From an uncultured Prevotella sp. (GTDB taxonomy: Bacteria; Bacteroidota; Bacteroidia; Bacteroidales; Bacteroidaceae), in contig CAJOGK010000035.1 of the NCBI GenBank assembly GCA_905234145.1, positions 80,909-126,048 of the forward strand: a stretch of 45,140 nucleotides of DNA. Reading direction: 5' to 3'. The position numbers and the translations under genes are program-made. How positions within the stretch are numbered: the first letter of the stretch is position 1; each line of letters opens with the position of its first letter. A model generated the notes under the pieces. It was not told where the DNA came from and did no database searches. It saw nothing but the letters and a program-made list of their open reading frames with translations. Shown piece by piece: positions 27,252-36,077 of this stretch.

Positions 27252-29390
27252 ATGGCAGCATTAGGAAAAATCAGAAAAAGAGGCGTCGCACTGGTGATTA
27301 TCATCGGTCTTGGCCTTTTCGCCTTTATTGCTGAAGAAGCTTTCCGTTCTTGTGAAGCAACCAAGAACCAGCAGCGTCAGCAGATAGGTGAAGTGTTAGG
27401 AAACAAAATCAATGTTCAGGAATTCCAGGCAATGGTAGATGAGTACCAGGATGTGATTAAGATGACTCAGGGTCGTGATAACTTCACAGAGGAGGAACTG
27501 AACCAGATTAAAGATCAGGTATGGAACTCATACATCAATGAGCAGGTTATTAAGGACGAGGCTAAGAAGCTCGGTCTGACTGTTACAGACGAGGAACTTC
27601 AGAACATCCTAAAAGAGGGTACAAACCCCATGTTGTTGCAGTCTCCATTCGTTAACCAGCAGACAGGTCGCTTCGACGTTACCATGCTTACTAAGTTCCT
27701 GGACGACTACAAGAAGAGTGGAACTAATCCTCAGCTTGCAGAGTCTTACCAGATGATTTACAAGTATTGGCAGTTTATCGAGAAGCAGCTTCGTGTTCAG
27801 ACCCTGGGTCAGAAGTACCAGGCTCTGCTCTCTAACTGTATGCTTTCTAACCCTGTTTCTGCAAAGATCGCTTTCGAGGGCAGAAATCAAGAGAGCAATA
27901 TTCTGTTGGCTTCTATTCCTTACTCTTCAATCAACGACAACGACATTCAGATTAAGGAGAGTGACCTCAAGGCTAAGTATGACGAGCAGAAGGAGAGATA
28001 CAAGCAGGATGTTGAAACCCGCGATATCAAGTATGTTGATTTCCAGGTTGTAGCTTCTGCTGCTGATCGTAAGGCACTTATGCAGACAATGACAGACGCT
28101 TCTAACAAGCTCCAGAGTGGTGCAAATCCTGCAGAGGTTGTTCGTAAGGCTCAGTCACAGTTCGCTTACACAGGTATTGCCGCTACCAAGCGTGCTTATC
28201 CTGCAGACATCGCCGCTAAGCTCGACTCTATGTCAGTAGGTCAGACCACAGCTCCTTTCGAGACAACTGTTGACAATACTTTGAATGTTGTGAAGCTGAT
28301 TTCTAAGACTCAGATGCCTGACTCTATTGAGTATCGTCAGATTCAGGTTGCTGGTGCAACTGCTGAGGCAGCTCACAAGACTGCAGATAGCATCTACAAT
28401 GCCCTGAAGGCTGGTGCTGATTTCGACGCACTCGCACAGAAGTATGGTCAGACTGGTCAGAAGCAGTGGCTCACCTCTGCTATGTATGAGAATTCAAACA
28501 CCATGGACGAGGAGTCTAAGAACTATCTGAATGCTATCAACAACCTGGAAACTAACGATCTGAAGAACCTCGAGTTCTCACAGGGTAACATCATCCTGCA
28601 GGTTACAGCTCGCAAGGCTATGGTCGACAAGTATGATGTAGCTGTTGTTAAGCACACCATCGATTTCTCTAAGGGTACTTATTCTGATGCTTACAACAAG
28701 TTCAGTCAGTTTGTAAGCGAGAACAAGACCATTGAGGATATGGAGAAGAATGCCGCTAAGTTCGGTTTCACTGTAACACCTCGTGCTGAGATTGCAAATT
28801 CAGAGCACAACGTAGCTGGTCTTCGTGCTACCCGCGAAACCATGAAGTGGATCTTCGATGCTAAGGAGGGTCAGGTTAGTCCTCTCTATGAGTGTGGTAA
28901 CAATGACCACCTGCTCGTAGTCGCTCTGACAAAGGTTCACCCCGTAGGCTATCGCACACTTGATGGTGTTGTGAAGGATTTGGTTAAGACTCAGGTTATC
29001 CGTGATAAGAAGTTCGAGCAGATTAAGTCTAAGTTGGCTGGTGTAGCTGACATCGCTGCTGCAAAGGCTAAGGGTGCTACTATTGACTCAGTTAATCAGA
29101 TTACTTTCACTGCTCCTGTATTCGTACAGGCCACAGGTGCTAGCGAGCCCGCTCTTGCAGGTGCTGTAGCAGCTGTTAAGCAAGGTGAGTTCAGCAAGGC
29201 TCTGGTAAAGGGTAACGGTGGTGCTTACCTCTTCCAGGTACTGAAGAAGGCTGATCATGAGGGTGCTAAGTTCGATGAGAAGCAGATGGAGCAGCAGCTT
29301 CAGATGCAGGCAGCTCAGTCAGCTCGTCTGTTCATCCAGGAACTTTATCAGAAGGCTAATGTAGTAGATAACCGCTACTTGTTCTTCTAA
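27252..29390 (+). CDS. ppiD: PpiD-type peptidyl-prolyl isomerase/chaperone (SurA_N, PPIC domain)
   Basis: A 712-residue protein with one N-terminal membrane helix (VALVIIIGLGLFAFIAEEAF), so it is anchored in the inner membrane and faces the periplasm. The SurA_N-like chaperone part follows (IGEVLGNKINVQEFQAMVDEY, NQIKDQVWNSYINEQVIKDEAKKLGLTVTDEEL, in pieces). A parvulin PPIC region lies near residues 355-460 (SIEYRQIQVAGATAEAAHKT, ADFDALAQKYGQTGQ). It helps exported proteins fold as they leave SecYEG. Codon use is strongly biased, as in highly expressed genes. A strong hairpin follows. Confidence 0.9.
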   Translation: MAALGKIRKRGVALVIIIGLGLFAFIAEEAFRSCEATKNQQRQQIGEVLGNKINVQEFQAMVDEYQDVIKMTQGRDNFTEEELNQIKDQVWNSYINEQVIKDEAKKLGLTVTDEELQNILKEGTNPMLLQSPFVNQQTGRFDVTMLTKFLDDYKKSGTNPQLAESYQMIYKYWQFIEKQLRVQTLGQKYQALLSNCMLSNPVSAKIAFEGRNQESNILLASIPYSSINDNDIQIKESDLKAKYDEQKERYKQDVETRDIKYVDFQVVASAADRKALMQTMTDASNKLQSGANPAEVVRKAQSQFAYTGIAATKRAYPADIAAKLDSMSVGQTTAPFETTVDNTLNVVKLISKTQMPDSIEYRQIQVAGATAEAAHKTADSIYNALKAGADFDALAQKYGQTGQKQWLTSAMYENSNTMDEESKNYLNAINNLETNDLKNLEFSQGNIILQVTARKAMVDKYDVAVVKHTIDFSKGTYSDAYNKFSQFVSENKTIEDMEKNAAKFGFTVTPRAEIANSEHNVAGLRATRETMKWIFDAKEGQVSPLYECGNNDHLLVVALTKVHPVGYRTLDGVVKDLVKTQVIRDKKFEQIKSKLAGVADIAAAKAKGATIDSVNQITFTAPVFVQATGASEPALAGAVAAVKQGEFSKALVKGNGGAYLFQVLKKADHEGAKFDEKQMEQQLQMQAAQSARLFIQELYQKANVVDNRYLFF

Positions 29391-29414
29391 TAGAAAGATT
29401 TGATCATCAATATA

Positions 29415-29444
29415 AAAGCCCTGCCGAACGAACGGTAGGGCTTT
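29415..29444. terminator. Bidirectional terminator between ppiD and dnaB
   Basis: A 12-bp stem, AAAGCCCTGCCG with CGGTAGGGCTTT (one mismatch) and a 6-nt loop, lies in the gap between two convergent genes. Confidence 0.85.
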
Positions 29445-29450
29445 ACTATT

Positions 29451-30989
29451 TTAGAATGGTGGTGGCGTTGGTGCACTACCTCCAAAGGGATCATAGCCTT
29501 CTGGCAAATCTGGAGGCGTATTGCTGCCGTTAATCTTCGACCCAATAATCTCTCCGCCACCTATAGGCGCACGATTTCCAAGATTCTTATCCTCAGGATT
29601 CTCAAAGCGTGTATATTCGCCACGGAAGGTGAGTAATACATCACCTGTAGCACCCTTACGATGCTTGGCAATGATGATCTGCGCCATTCCATGCAGGTCG
29701 CGCCCGTTATCATCCTGATAGATATGATAATACTCAGGACGATGCACGAAGAGCACCATATCCGCATCTTGTTCGATGGCTCCCGATTCACGCAGGTCTG
29801 ACAATTGTGGGCGCTTGCCTTCCAAACCCTCACGACTCTCTACACCACGATTCAACTGACTCAGTGCCAGGATGGGGATATCCAACTCCTTCGCCAGTCC
29901 TTTCAGTGAGCGAGAGATGGTCGATACCTCTTCCTGTCGTGACGAGAAGCGCATACCGTTAGCATTCATCAGCTGCAGATAGTCGATCATAATCAGCTTC
30001 ACGCCATGCTCGCGCACCAGCCTGCGGGCTTTAGTGCGTAGCTCAAACACCGATAGACCCGGGGTGTCGTCGATATACAGCGGGGCGTCTAGCAAATTGT
30101 TGATACGCTTGTCGAGACGATCCCACTCATCGCGCTGTAACTGACCATTCAGAATCTTTGAGCCCTGAATCTCACAGACATTCGAAATCAGACGGTTTAC
30201 CAGCTGCACGTTCGACATTTCAAGCGAGAAGAAAGCCATCGGTATTCGCATGTCAGCAGCGATATTCTTAGCCATGGAGAGTGCAAACGATGTTTTACCC
30301 ATCGCAGGACGTCCGGCAATAATCACGAGGTCTGAAGCCTGCCAGCCACTGGTCATGTCATCAAGCTTAAAGTAGCCCGTAGATACACCCGTCAATCCGT
30401 CGGTATTGGCATGTGCTGCCTGAATGGTCTTGATGGCCTGATCAATCACAGGGTTAATCTGCGTATAGTCCTTCTTCATGTTGCGCTGCGATAGTTCGAA
30501 GAGCGAACCTTCTGCCTCCTGCATCAGGTCTTCCACATCAATGGTCTCATCGAAAGCTTTTGTCTCTATCGAACTGGCAAACGATATCAGCTGTCGTGCC
30601 AGTGATTTCTGCGCCACTACATTGGCATGATACTCGATATTCGCTGATGACGCCACGCGCGAGCTAAGTTCTGTCACATAGCCAGGGCCACCCACTTCGT
30701 CGAGTTGTCCCATCTTGGCCAGCTGCTCTGTAACCGTCAGGATATCTACGGGTTTCTCTGCCATGCTCAGTTGCATGATGGCCGAGTAAACCATCTGGTT
30801 ACGTGGTTCATAGAAACTCTCAGGGCGCAATGTCTCACACACGATGGCATACGCGTCCTTATCAATCATCAAAGCTCCCAGCACGGCTTTCTCCATCTCC
30901 AGTGCCTGAGGCTGCAGGTGGCCGTAGGTATTGTCTACGGGTTGCGCCTTTCTGGGTCTTCTTCGGGTGTTATTTTCCTGTTCGGGCAT
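29451..30989 (-). CDS. dnaB: Replicative DNA helicase DnaB
   Basis: A 512-residue protein. Start at 30989 (MPEQENNTRRRPRKAQPVDN); the 55-residue longer frame runs back into the upstream gene. The N-terminal DnaB domain (HLQPQALEMEKAVLGALMID) is followed by a RecA-type ATPase: Walker A GRPAMGKTS (226-234), PMAFFSLEMSN, LIMIDYLQLM (Walker B), LALSQLNRGVE and SDLRESGAIEQDADMVLFVHR. It is the hexameric helicase that unwinds DNA at the fork. It is the last gene of a leftward run, rarA-UPF0126-dnaB, 11 bp after the UPF0126 gene. The Pro/Gly-rich C-terminal tail is typical for Bacteroidota. Confidence 0.95.
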   Translation of the reverse strand: MPEQENNTRRRPRKAQPVDNTYGHLQPQALEMEKAVLGALMIDKDAYAIVCETLRPESFYEPRNQMVYSAIMQLSMAEKPVDILTVTEQLAKMGQLDEVGGPGYVTELSSRVASSANIEYHANVVAQKSLARQLISFASSIETKAFDETIDVEDLMQEAEGSLFELSQRNMKKDYTQINPVIDQAIKTIQAAHANTDGLTGVSTGYFKLDDMTSGWQASDLVIIAGRPAMGKTSFALSMAKNIAADMRIPMAFFSLEMSNVQLVNRLISNVCEIQGSKILNGQLQRDEWDRLDKRINNLLDAPLYIDDTPGLSVFELRTKARRLVREHGVKLIMIDYLQLMNANGMRFSSRQEEVSTISRSLKGLAKELDIPILALSQLNRGVESREGLEGKRPQLSDLRESGAIEQDADMVLFVHRPEYYHIYQDDNGRDLHGMAQIIIAKHRKGATGDVLLTFRGEYTRFENPEDKNLGNRAPIGGGEIIGSKINGSNTPPDLPEGYDPFGGSAPTPPPF

Positions 30990-31000
30990 ATTATATTTGA

Positions 31001-31618
31001 CTATTTTTTCTCTTTCAGTACGGGTAATGACAGGTGATAGCGTACAGCCAGGAATCGGATGGCACACGTTGTTATGAAACTGATGATGGCACTCACTTCT
31101 GCCGAGAGACCTATCGCCTCTAAGCCCCAGTAGACAACGCCACCCAGCACACATGCCATCGCATAAATCTCCTTGTGGAAGATGACTGGCTCGTTGTTCA
31201 GCAACACATCACGAATCACGCCACCAGCCGAACCAGTGATACATCCCATGATGATGGCTACCCAGAAAGGTTGTCCGAAGGCCAGACTCTTCTGAATACC
31301 AGCGATGGTAAAGAGTGCCAGTCCTAAGGTGTCGAACACAAACCATGCATTCTTCAGGGGTTCCATCCATTTGCCGAAGAAGGCTACGGTAAGTAGTGCC
31401 ACTGCTGTACATATTAAATAAATAGGTGTCGTCATCCAGAATGGGGTCGTACCAAGCATCACGTCACGAATGGTACCACCGCCGATAGCCACAGCCACGC
31501 CACACACATAGCCGCCAAACCAGTCGAAGTTTTTAGCCGCAGCATGGCGGATACCTGAAATCGCAAAGGCAAAGGTACCAAGCAATTCTATAATGTATAT
31601 GATCAACTCGTTATTCAT
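31001..31618 (-). CDS. UPF0126/TRIC-type membrane protein (YicG-like)
   Basis: A 205-residue protein with seven predicted hydrophobic helices and two copies of the family repeat: AISGIRHAAAKNFDWFGGYV with GGGTIRDVMLG, and GLALFTIAGIQKSL with GGVIRDVLLNNEP. The G-G-x-x-R-D motif occurs once in each repeat. Members are trimeric cation channels or glycine transporters in the TRIC-like superfamily. It overlaps the 3' end of rarA by 8 bp and precedes dnaB, so it sits inside a replication operon without an obvious functional link. Confidence 0.88.
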   Translation of the reverse strand: MNNELIIYIIELLGTFAFAISGIRHAAAKNFDWFGGYVCGVAVAIGGGTIRDVMLGTTPFWMTTPIYLICTAVALLTVAFFGKWMEPLKNAWFVFDTLGLALFTIAGIQKSLAFGQPFWVAIIMGCITGSAGGVIRDVLLNNEPVIFHKEIYAMACVLGGVVYWGLEAIGLSAEVSAIISFITTCAIRFLAVRYHLSLPVLKEKK

Positions 31619-32882
31619 ATCTCTTTCCCCAATAACTTACCATACGCTGGTACAGTTTATCCTCCAGCGGACTGTGCTGCCCATGCCATATTCTTACATC
31701 TTTCAGCGCATCGGGCAAGTATTGCTGCGCTGTAAAATGTCCCGGGTAATCATGCGGATACTTATACCCGTCATGATACCCCAGTTCCTTCATCAGTTGT
31801 GTAGGTGCATTGCGTATGGGCAGTGGCACAGGCAGATTTCCCGTCTGTCTTACCAGAGCCAAGGCTGCATCTACGCCCAGATAGGCACTGTTGCTCTTAG
31901 GCGATGTGGCCAGATATACCGTTGCTTCTGCCAAAGGTATTCTGCCTTCAGGCCATCCTATCTTCATCACAGCATCGAAGGCCGCATTCGCTAGCAGGAG
32001 TGCGTTGGGATTGGCCAGTCCGATATCCTCACTGGCACTTATTACCAGTCTTCTGGCGATAAACTGTGGATCCTCGCCACCCTCAATCATTCTGGCCAGC
32101 CAGTAGAGGGCTGCATCAGGATCAGAACCACGAATGCTCTTGATAAAGGCCGATATGATATCGTAGTGCATCTCGCCGTCTTTATCGTATGCCAGCGGGT
32201 TCTGCTGCAAGCGATTTACCACGATTTCATCCGTGATAATAATTTCGTCTTTTACTTCAGCTTCTACTACCAACTCTAAGATATTTAATAGCTTACGTGC
32301 ATCACCGCCGCTGAATCTCAAGAGTGCGTCTGTTTCTTTCAGTTCGATCTTTATCTCCTTCAGAATGCTATCCGTATGAATGGCGCGATCGAGCAGTTTC
32401 AGCAGATCATCTTTCTCCAGCGATTTCAATACATACAACTGGCAGCGTGATAATAATGGCCTGATCACCTCAAACGATGGGTTTTCGGTGGTAGCACCAA
32501 TCAGGGTTACGATCCCTTTTTCCACAGCCCCCAGCAAAGAATCCTGCTGCGACTTCGAGAAGCGATGAATCTCGTCTATAAATAAGATAGGTGAAGCCTC
32601 GTTGAAGAATCGCCCCTTCTGCGCTCTCTCGATCACGTCGCGCACATCCTTCACACCACTCGTTACTGCCGAGAGGGTATAGAAGGGTGTTTCCAGCTTA
32701 TGAGCGATGATCTGGGCGAGCGTCGTTTTACCCACACCTGGAGGTCCCCAGAGGATAAAAGAAGGTATTCGTCCTGCGTCGATCATCTTCCGCAGGACGG
32801 CTCCCTCACCCACAAGATGTTGCTGTCCAATATAGTCATCTAGCGTGCGAGGACGTAGTCTTTCAGCCAGTGGTTGTGCCAT
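31611..32882 (-). CDS. rarA: Replication-associated recombination protein RarA (MgsA)
   Basis: A 423-residue AAA+ ATPase: N-terminal PLAERLRPRTLDDYIGQQHL, Walker A LWGPPGVGKTTLAQ (about 44-57), Walker B PILFIDEIHRFSKSQQD, sensor 1 IGATTENPSFEV, sensor 2 GGDARKLLNILE and the C-terminal tetramerisation part (SIRGSDPDAALYWLARMIEG, PEGRIPLAEATVYLATSPKS). RarA acts at stalled replication forks. It leads the operon that ends with dnaB, which fits its role. The start at 32882 lies 8 nt after a -7 box at 32891-32898. Confidence 0.93.
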   Translation of the reverse strand: MAQPLAERLRPRTLDDYIGQQHLVGEGAVLRKMIDAGRIPSFILWGPPGVGKTTLAQIIAHKLETPFYTLSAVTSGVKDVRDVIERAQKGRFFNEASPILFIDEIHRFSKSQQDSLLGAVEKGIVTLIGATTENPSFEVIRPLLSRCQLYVLKSLEKDDLLKLLDRAIHTDSILKEIKIELKETDALLRFSGGDARKLLNILELVVEAEVKDEIIITDEIVVNRLQQNPLAYDKDGEMHYDIISAFIKSIRGSDPDAALYWLARMIEGGEDPQFIARRLVISASEDIGLANPNALLLANAAFDAVMKIGWPEGRIPLAEATVYLATSPKSNSAYLGVDAALALVRQTGNLPVPLPIRNAPTQLMKELGYHDGYKYPHDYPGHFTAQQYLPDALKDVRIWHGQHSPLEDKLYQRMVSYWGKRYE

Positions 32883-32890
32883 TTTGCCTA

Positions 32891-32898
32891 CAAAGGTA
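32891..32898 (-). promoter_or_regulatory. -7 promoter box for the rarA-dnaB operon
   Basis: The minus strand reads TACCTTTG and ends 8 nt before the rarA ATG, giving a very short leader. Confidence 0.6.
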
Positions 32899-32937
32899 CG
32901 TTAAAATGCGAAAATTACAAAAATTACGGGCAAAAAC

Positions 32938-32968
32938 TTGCGAATAAAAAATAAAGTTGTTACATTTG
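32938..32968 (+). promoter_or_regulatory. Promoter of the acidic-tail gene
   Basis: TTG at 32938-32940, 20 nt spacer, then TACATTTG at 32961-32968. The ATG is at 32991. Confidence 0.6.
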
Positions 32969-32990
32969 CAGAAAAATTAATCTGAAATTT

Positions 32991-33808
32991 ATGGCAAGAA
33001 CAAAACAACAACAACCAGAAAGCAACCCGTCATTATCAATCAAGGCGGTTACAAAGAGTAGTGTTTGGGATATCCAGGAGAACGATGTGCTGCTGTGAAG
33101 GACGCAGAGGTTCGTGAAAACGTGAATCATTATCTCGACATATTTAAGAGTGCCTTCCTGATCGAGGATATCAAGGAAGATGTAATGCTCGTCAAGAAGA
33201 GCTATGAGGCGCGTGGTTACAAAATCCTGCAACTCAAGTTCGAGGGTGGCATGCAGTATAATTGGGCTGTTAAGAAGCGCCCCATAATGCGTGTTACCGA
33301 TCTTACTTACGAGAACATCCGTCATATCAGTGCCGCCAAGCTTATCGAGGTGCTCGATCGTAATTTCGGCGGTGGCTGGGATTCGCTCTCACAGTCTATC
33401 CAAGACATCATCCAGAGTGGTTTCGACATTTCTACGACGACATTACCCAAAGACCGTTTGCACAAGAAAGGTGGCATGTACGAAAAGAAGGTAGAGGATG
33501 GTTTCGAGGTGCTCGAAGTTGAAAAGGGTGGCTGGGTAGAGGCTATCTTTGCCAAGTTGAAGCCAGAGCAGGAGAAACTCAGAATGCAGTTCAAGCAGAG
33601 TAATGAGGATGGTGATGGCGATGATGAAAATGATGATGAGGACTACGAGGTAGAAGACAACTACAGCTCTCACGATGAAGTTGATGACGAGGTAGAAGGT
33701 CCCGATGACGACGATATCAACGAGGACAACTACTCAACGATGATGGATCTTGGCGGTGACGATGAAGACGAAGAAGCCGCTGGTTTGATCGATTTTGCTG
33801 ATGAGTAA
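32991..33808 (+). CDS. Conserved acidic-tailed protein of unknown function, interrupted by an apparent frameshift
   Basis: ATG 32991 lies 22 nt after a good promoter and opens MARTKQQQPESNPSLSIKAV, but that frame stops at 33096-33098 (TGA). Coding continues in the -1 frame, which is open from 33062 to 33808. Joining the frames at the stop gives ..DIQENDVLLVKDAEVRENV.., as if one G were missing in CTGCTG(G)TGAAG. The joined protein has about 272 residues: a conserved middle (HYLDIFKSAFLIEDIKEDVM; RVTDLTYENIRHISAAKLIE; NFGGGWDSLSQSIQDIIQSG) and a very acidic tail (most of residues 185-272 are Asp/Glu). No family recognised. A sequencing error, a mutation or programmed frameshifting could explain it. 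Confidence 0.6.
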
Positions 33809-33850
33809 AGCGAGAACTTAATTCAATAACCCAACCAATAATTAAAAAAC

Positions 33851-36037
33851 ATGAACATTCCCGCAGTATTTTGGCTAGTGCCAGTGGCATCGCTGGTGGC
33901 ACTAGGCATGGCGTATTATTTCTTCCGCAGCATGATGAGTGCTGACGAGGGTACGCCACGCATGAGAGAAATTGCACTTTACGTGCGCAAAGGTGCCATG
34001 GCCTACCTCTGGCAACAGTACAAGGTCGTGCTCATCGTCTTCGTAGTGCTCTGCGTGCTCTTTACCTTTATGGCTTTTGGCCTGAACGTACAGAACCGCT
34101 GGGTGCCGTTTGCCTTCCTTACCGGTGGTTTCTTCTCCGGACTGGCAGGCTTCTTCGGTATGAAGACCGCTACCTACGCTTCAGCCCGTACCGCCAATGC
34201 GGCCCGTGAGAGTCTGAATGCAGGTCTGAAGATTGCTTTCCGTTCCGGTGCCGTGATGGGTCTCACTGTCGTAGGTCTCGGACTGCTCGACATCGCCGTA
34301 TGGTTTGTAGTACTGAACCGCTTCGATCCCGACGGACTCATCTCCATCACCACCACCATGCTGACCTTCGGTATGGGTGCCTCTACACAGGCTCTCTTCG
34401 CCCGTGTCGGTGGTGGTATCTACACCAAGGCTGCCGACGTAGGTGCCGACATCGTAGGTAAGGTAGAGGCTGATATTCCTGAAGACGATCCACGTAACCC
34501 TGCTACCATTGCCGATAACGTTGGTGACAACGTCGGTGACGTAGCCGGTATGGGTGCCGACCTCTATGAGAGTTATTGTGGTTCAGTGCTATCGACAGCC
34601 GCCCTGGGTGCTGCAGCCTTTGCCGTTGCAGGTATAGATATTCAGCTCAAGGCCGTTATCGCACCTATGCTGATTGCCGCTGTAGGTGTATTCCTCTCAT
34701 TGCTGGGTATCTTCCTCGTTCGTACAAAGGAAGGTGCAACTATGAAAGATCTGCTTCGTTCGCTCTCTGTAGGAACCAACGTCAGCGCTGTGCTGATTGC
34801 ATGCGCATCGTTTGCAATCCTGTACTTGCTAGGCATCGAGAATTGGCTTGGCCTTTCATTCTCAGTTATCTCTGGTCTGGCAGCTGGTGTGATTATCGGA
34901 CAGGCTACCGAGTATTATACCTCTCATTCTTACAAACCTACTCAGAAGATTTCTGAGGCAGGACAGACTGGTGCCGCTACTGTTATTATTAAAGGTATAG
35001 GTACAGGTATGATTTCTACCTGCATCCCAGTGATTACGATTGGTGTTGCCATCATGCTCAGCTACCTCTGCGCCAATGGCTTCGACCTCTCACTCTCTTC
35101 TGAGTCACTGTCTCATGGTCTTTATGGTATCGGTATCGCTGCCGTTGGTATGCTTTCTACACTGGGTATCACCCTGGCTACCGATGCTTACGGACCTATT
35201 GCTGATAATGCTGGTGGTAATGCAGAGATGTGTTCTCTGGGTGAGGAAGTTCGTCATCGCACTGACGCCCTTGATGCTCTGGGTAATACGACTGCTGCTA
35301 CTGGTAAGGGCTTCGCTATCGGTTCTGCAGCCCTCACAGCCCTCGCACTCTTGGCTTCTTACATCGAGGAGATTAAGATTGCGATGGCACGTGCCGGTCA
35401 GACCCTTACGAATGTGGCAGGCGATGTGATTGATGCTTCTAATGCTACCATTCCCGATTTCATGAACTACTTCCAGATCAACCTCATGAACCCACGCGTC
35501 ATCGTAGGTGCCTTCATTGGTGCGATGGCTGCCTTCTTGTTCTGTGGTATGACGATGGAAGCCGTAGGTCGTGCAGCTGAGAAGATGGTACAGGAGGTTC
35601 GCCGCCAGTTCCGTGAGATTGCCGGTATCCTCGAAGGTACAGGCACGCCCGACTACGGACGATGCGTAGAGATCTCCACCAAGGCCGCTCAGCACGAGAT
35701 GATCGTTCCTTCTATCCTCGCTATCTTGATTCCTATCCTCGTAGGTATCATCCTTGGTGTGGCTGGTGTCATGGGTCTGCTCGTAGGCGGACTGGCTGGT
35801 GGTTTCACACTGGCAGTATTCATGGCCAATGCCGGTGGTGCTTGGGATAATGCCAAGAAGAATATCGAGGAAGGTAATTTTGGTGGTAAGGGCTCATTTG
35901 CCCACAAGGCTTGTATCGTAGGTGATACCGTTGGCGATCCTTTCAAGGATACCTCTGGTCCGTCACTTAACATCCTCATCAAGTTGATGTCGATGGTAAG
36001 TATCGTAATGGCTGGCTTAACAGTCGCCTTCTCATAA
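33851..36037 (+). CDS. hppA: Membrane-bound K+-dependent ion-translocating pyrophosphatase
   Basis: A 728-residue protein with about 16 membrane helices. The active-site loops are clear: DVGADIVGKVEADIPEDDPR, then NPATIADNVGDNVGDVAGMG, DAYGPIADNAGGNAEM and GDTVGDPFKDTSGPSLNIL. The segment LGNTTAATGKGFAIGSAALT has Ala-Ala after GNTT, where K+-independent enzymes have Lys, so it is of the K+-dependent class. In Bacteroidales such enzymes pump Na+ (sometimes Na+ and H+) using pyrophosphate energy; the ion is inference. It starts 42 nt after the acidic-tail gene and ends in a strong terminator. Confidence 0.93.
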   Translation: MNIPAVFWLVPVASLVALGMAYYFFRSMMSADEGTPRMREIALYVRKGAMAYLWQQYKVVLIVFVVLCVLFTFMAFGLNVQNRWVPFAFLTGGFFSGLAGFFGMKTATYASARTANAARESLNAGLKIAFRSGAVMGLTVVGLGLLDIAVWFVVLNRFDPDGLISITTTMLTFGMGASTQALFARVGGGIYTKAADVGADIVGKVEADIPEDDPRNPATIADNVGDNVGDVAGMGADLYESYCGSVLSTAALGAAAFAVAGIDIQLKAVIAPMLIAAVGVFLSLLGIFLVRTKEGATMKDLLRSLSVGTNVSAVLIACASFAILYLLGIENWLGLSFSVISGLAAGVIIGQATEYYTSHSYKPTQKISEAGQTGAATVIIKGIGTGMISTCIPVITIGVAIMLSYLCANGFDLSLSSESLSHGLYGIGIAAVGMLSTLGITLATDAYGPIADNAGGNAEMCSLGEEVRHRTDALDALGNTTAATGKGFAIGSAALTALALLASYIEEIKIAMARAGQTLTNVAGDVIDASNATIPDFMNYFQINLMNPRVIVGAFIGAMAAFLFCGMTMEAVGRAAEKMVQEVRRQFREIAGILEGTGTPDYGRCVEISTKAAQHEMIVPSILAILIPILVGIILGVAGVMGLLVGGLAGGFTLAVFMANAGGAWDNAKKNIEEGNFGGKGSFAHKACIVGDTVGDPFKDTSGPSLNILIKLMSMVSIVMAGLTVAFS

Positions 36038-36038
36038 A

Positions 36039-36077
36039 AATAAAGAAACCCTCGCAGTTGCGGGGGTTCTTTATTTA
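36039..36077. terminator. Bidirectional terminator between hppA and the SSS symporter
   Basis: AATAAAGAAACCCTCGCA pairs with TGCGGGGGTTCTTTATT with a very short loop. It lies between convergent stop codons and overlaps the symporter's TAA. Confidence 0.85.

Noticed and set aside
30990..31154. DnaB with 55 extra N-terminal residues
   Set aside because: It would lie inside the UPF0126 gene; DnaB family starts fit 30989.
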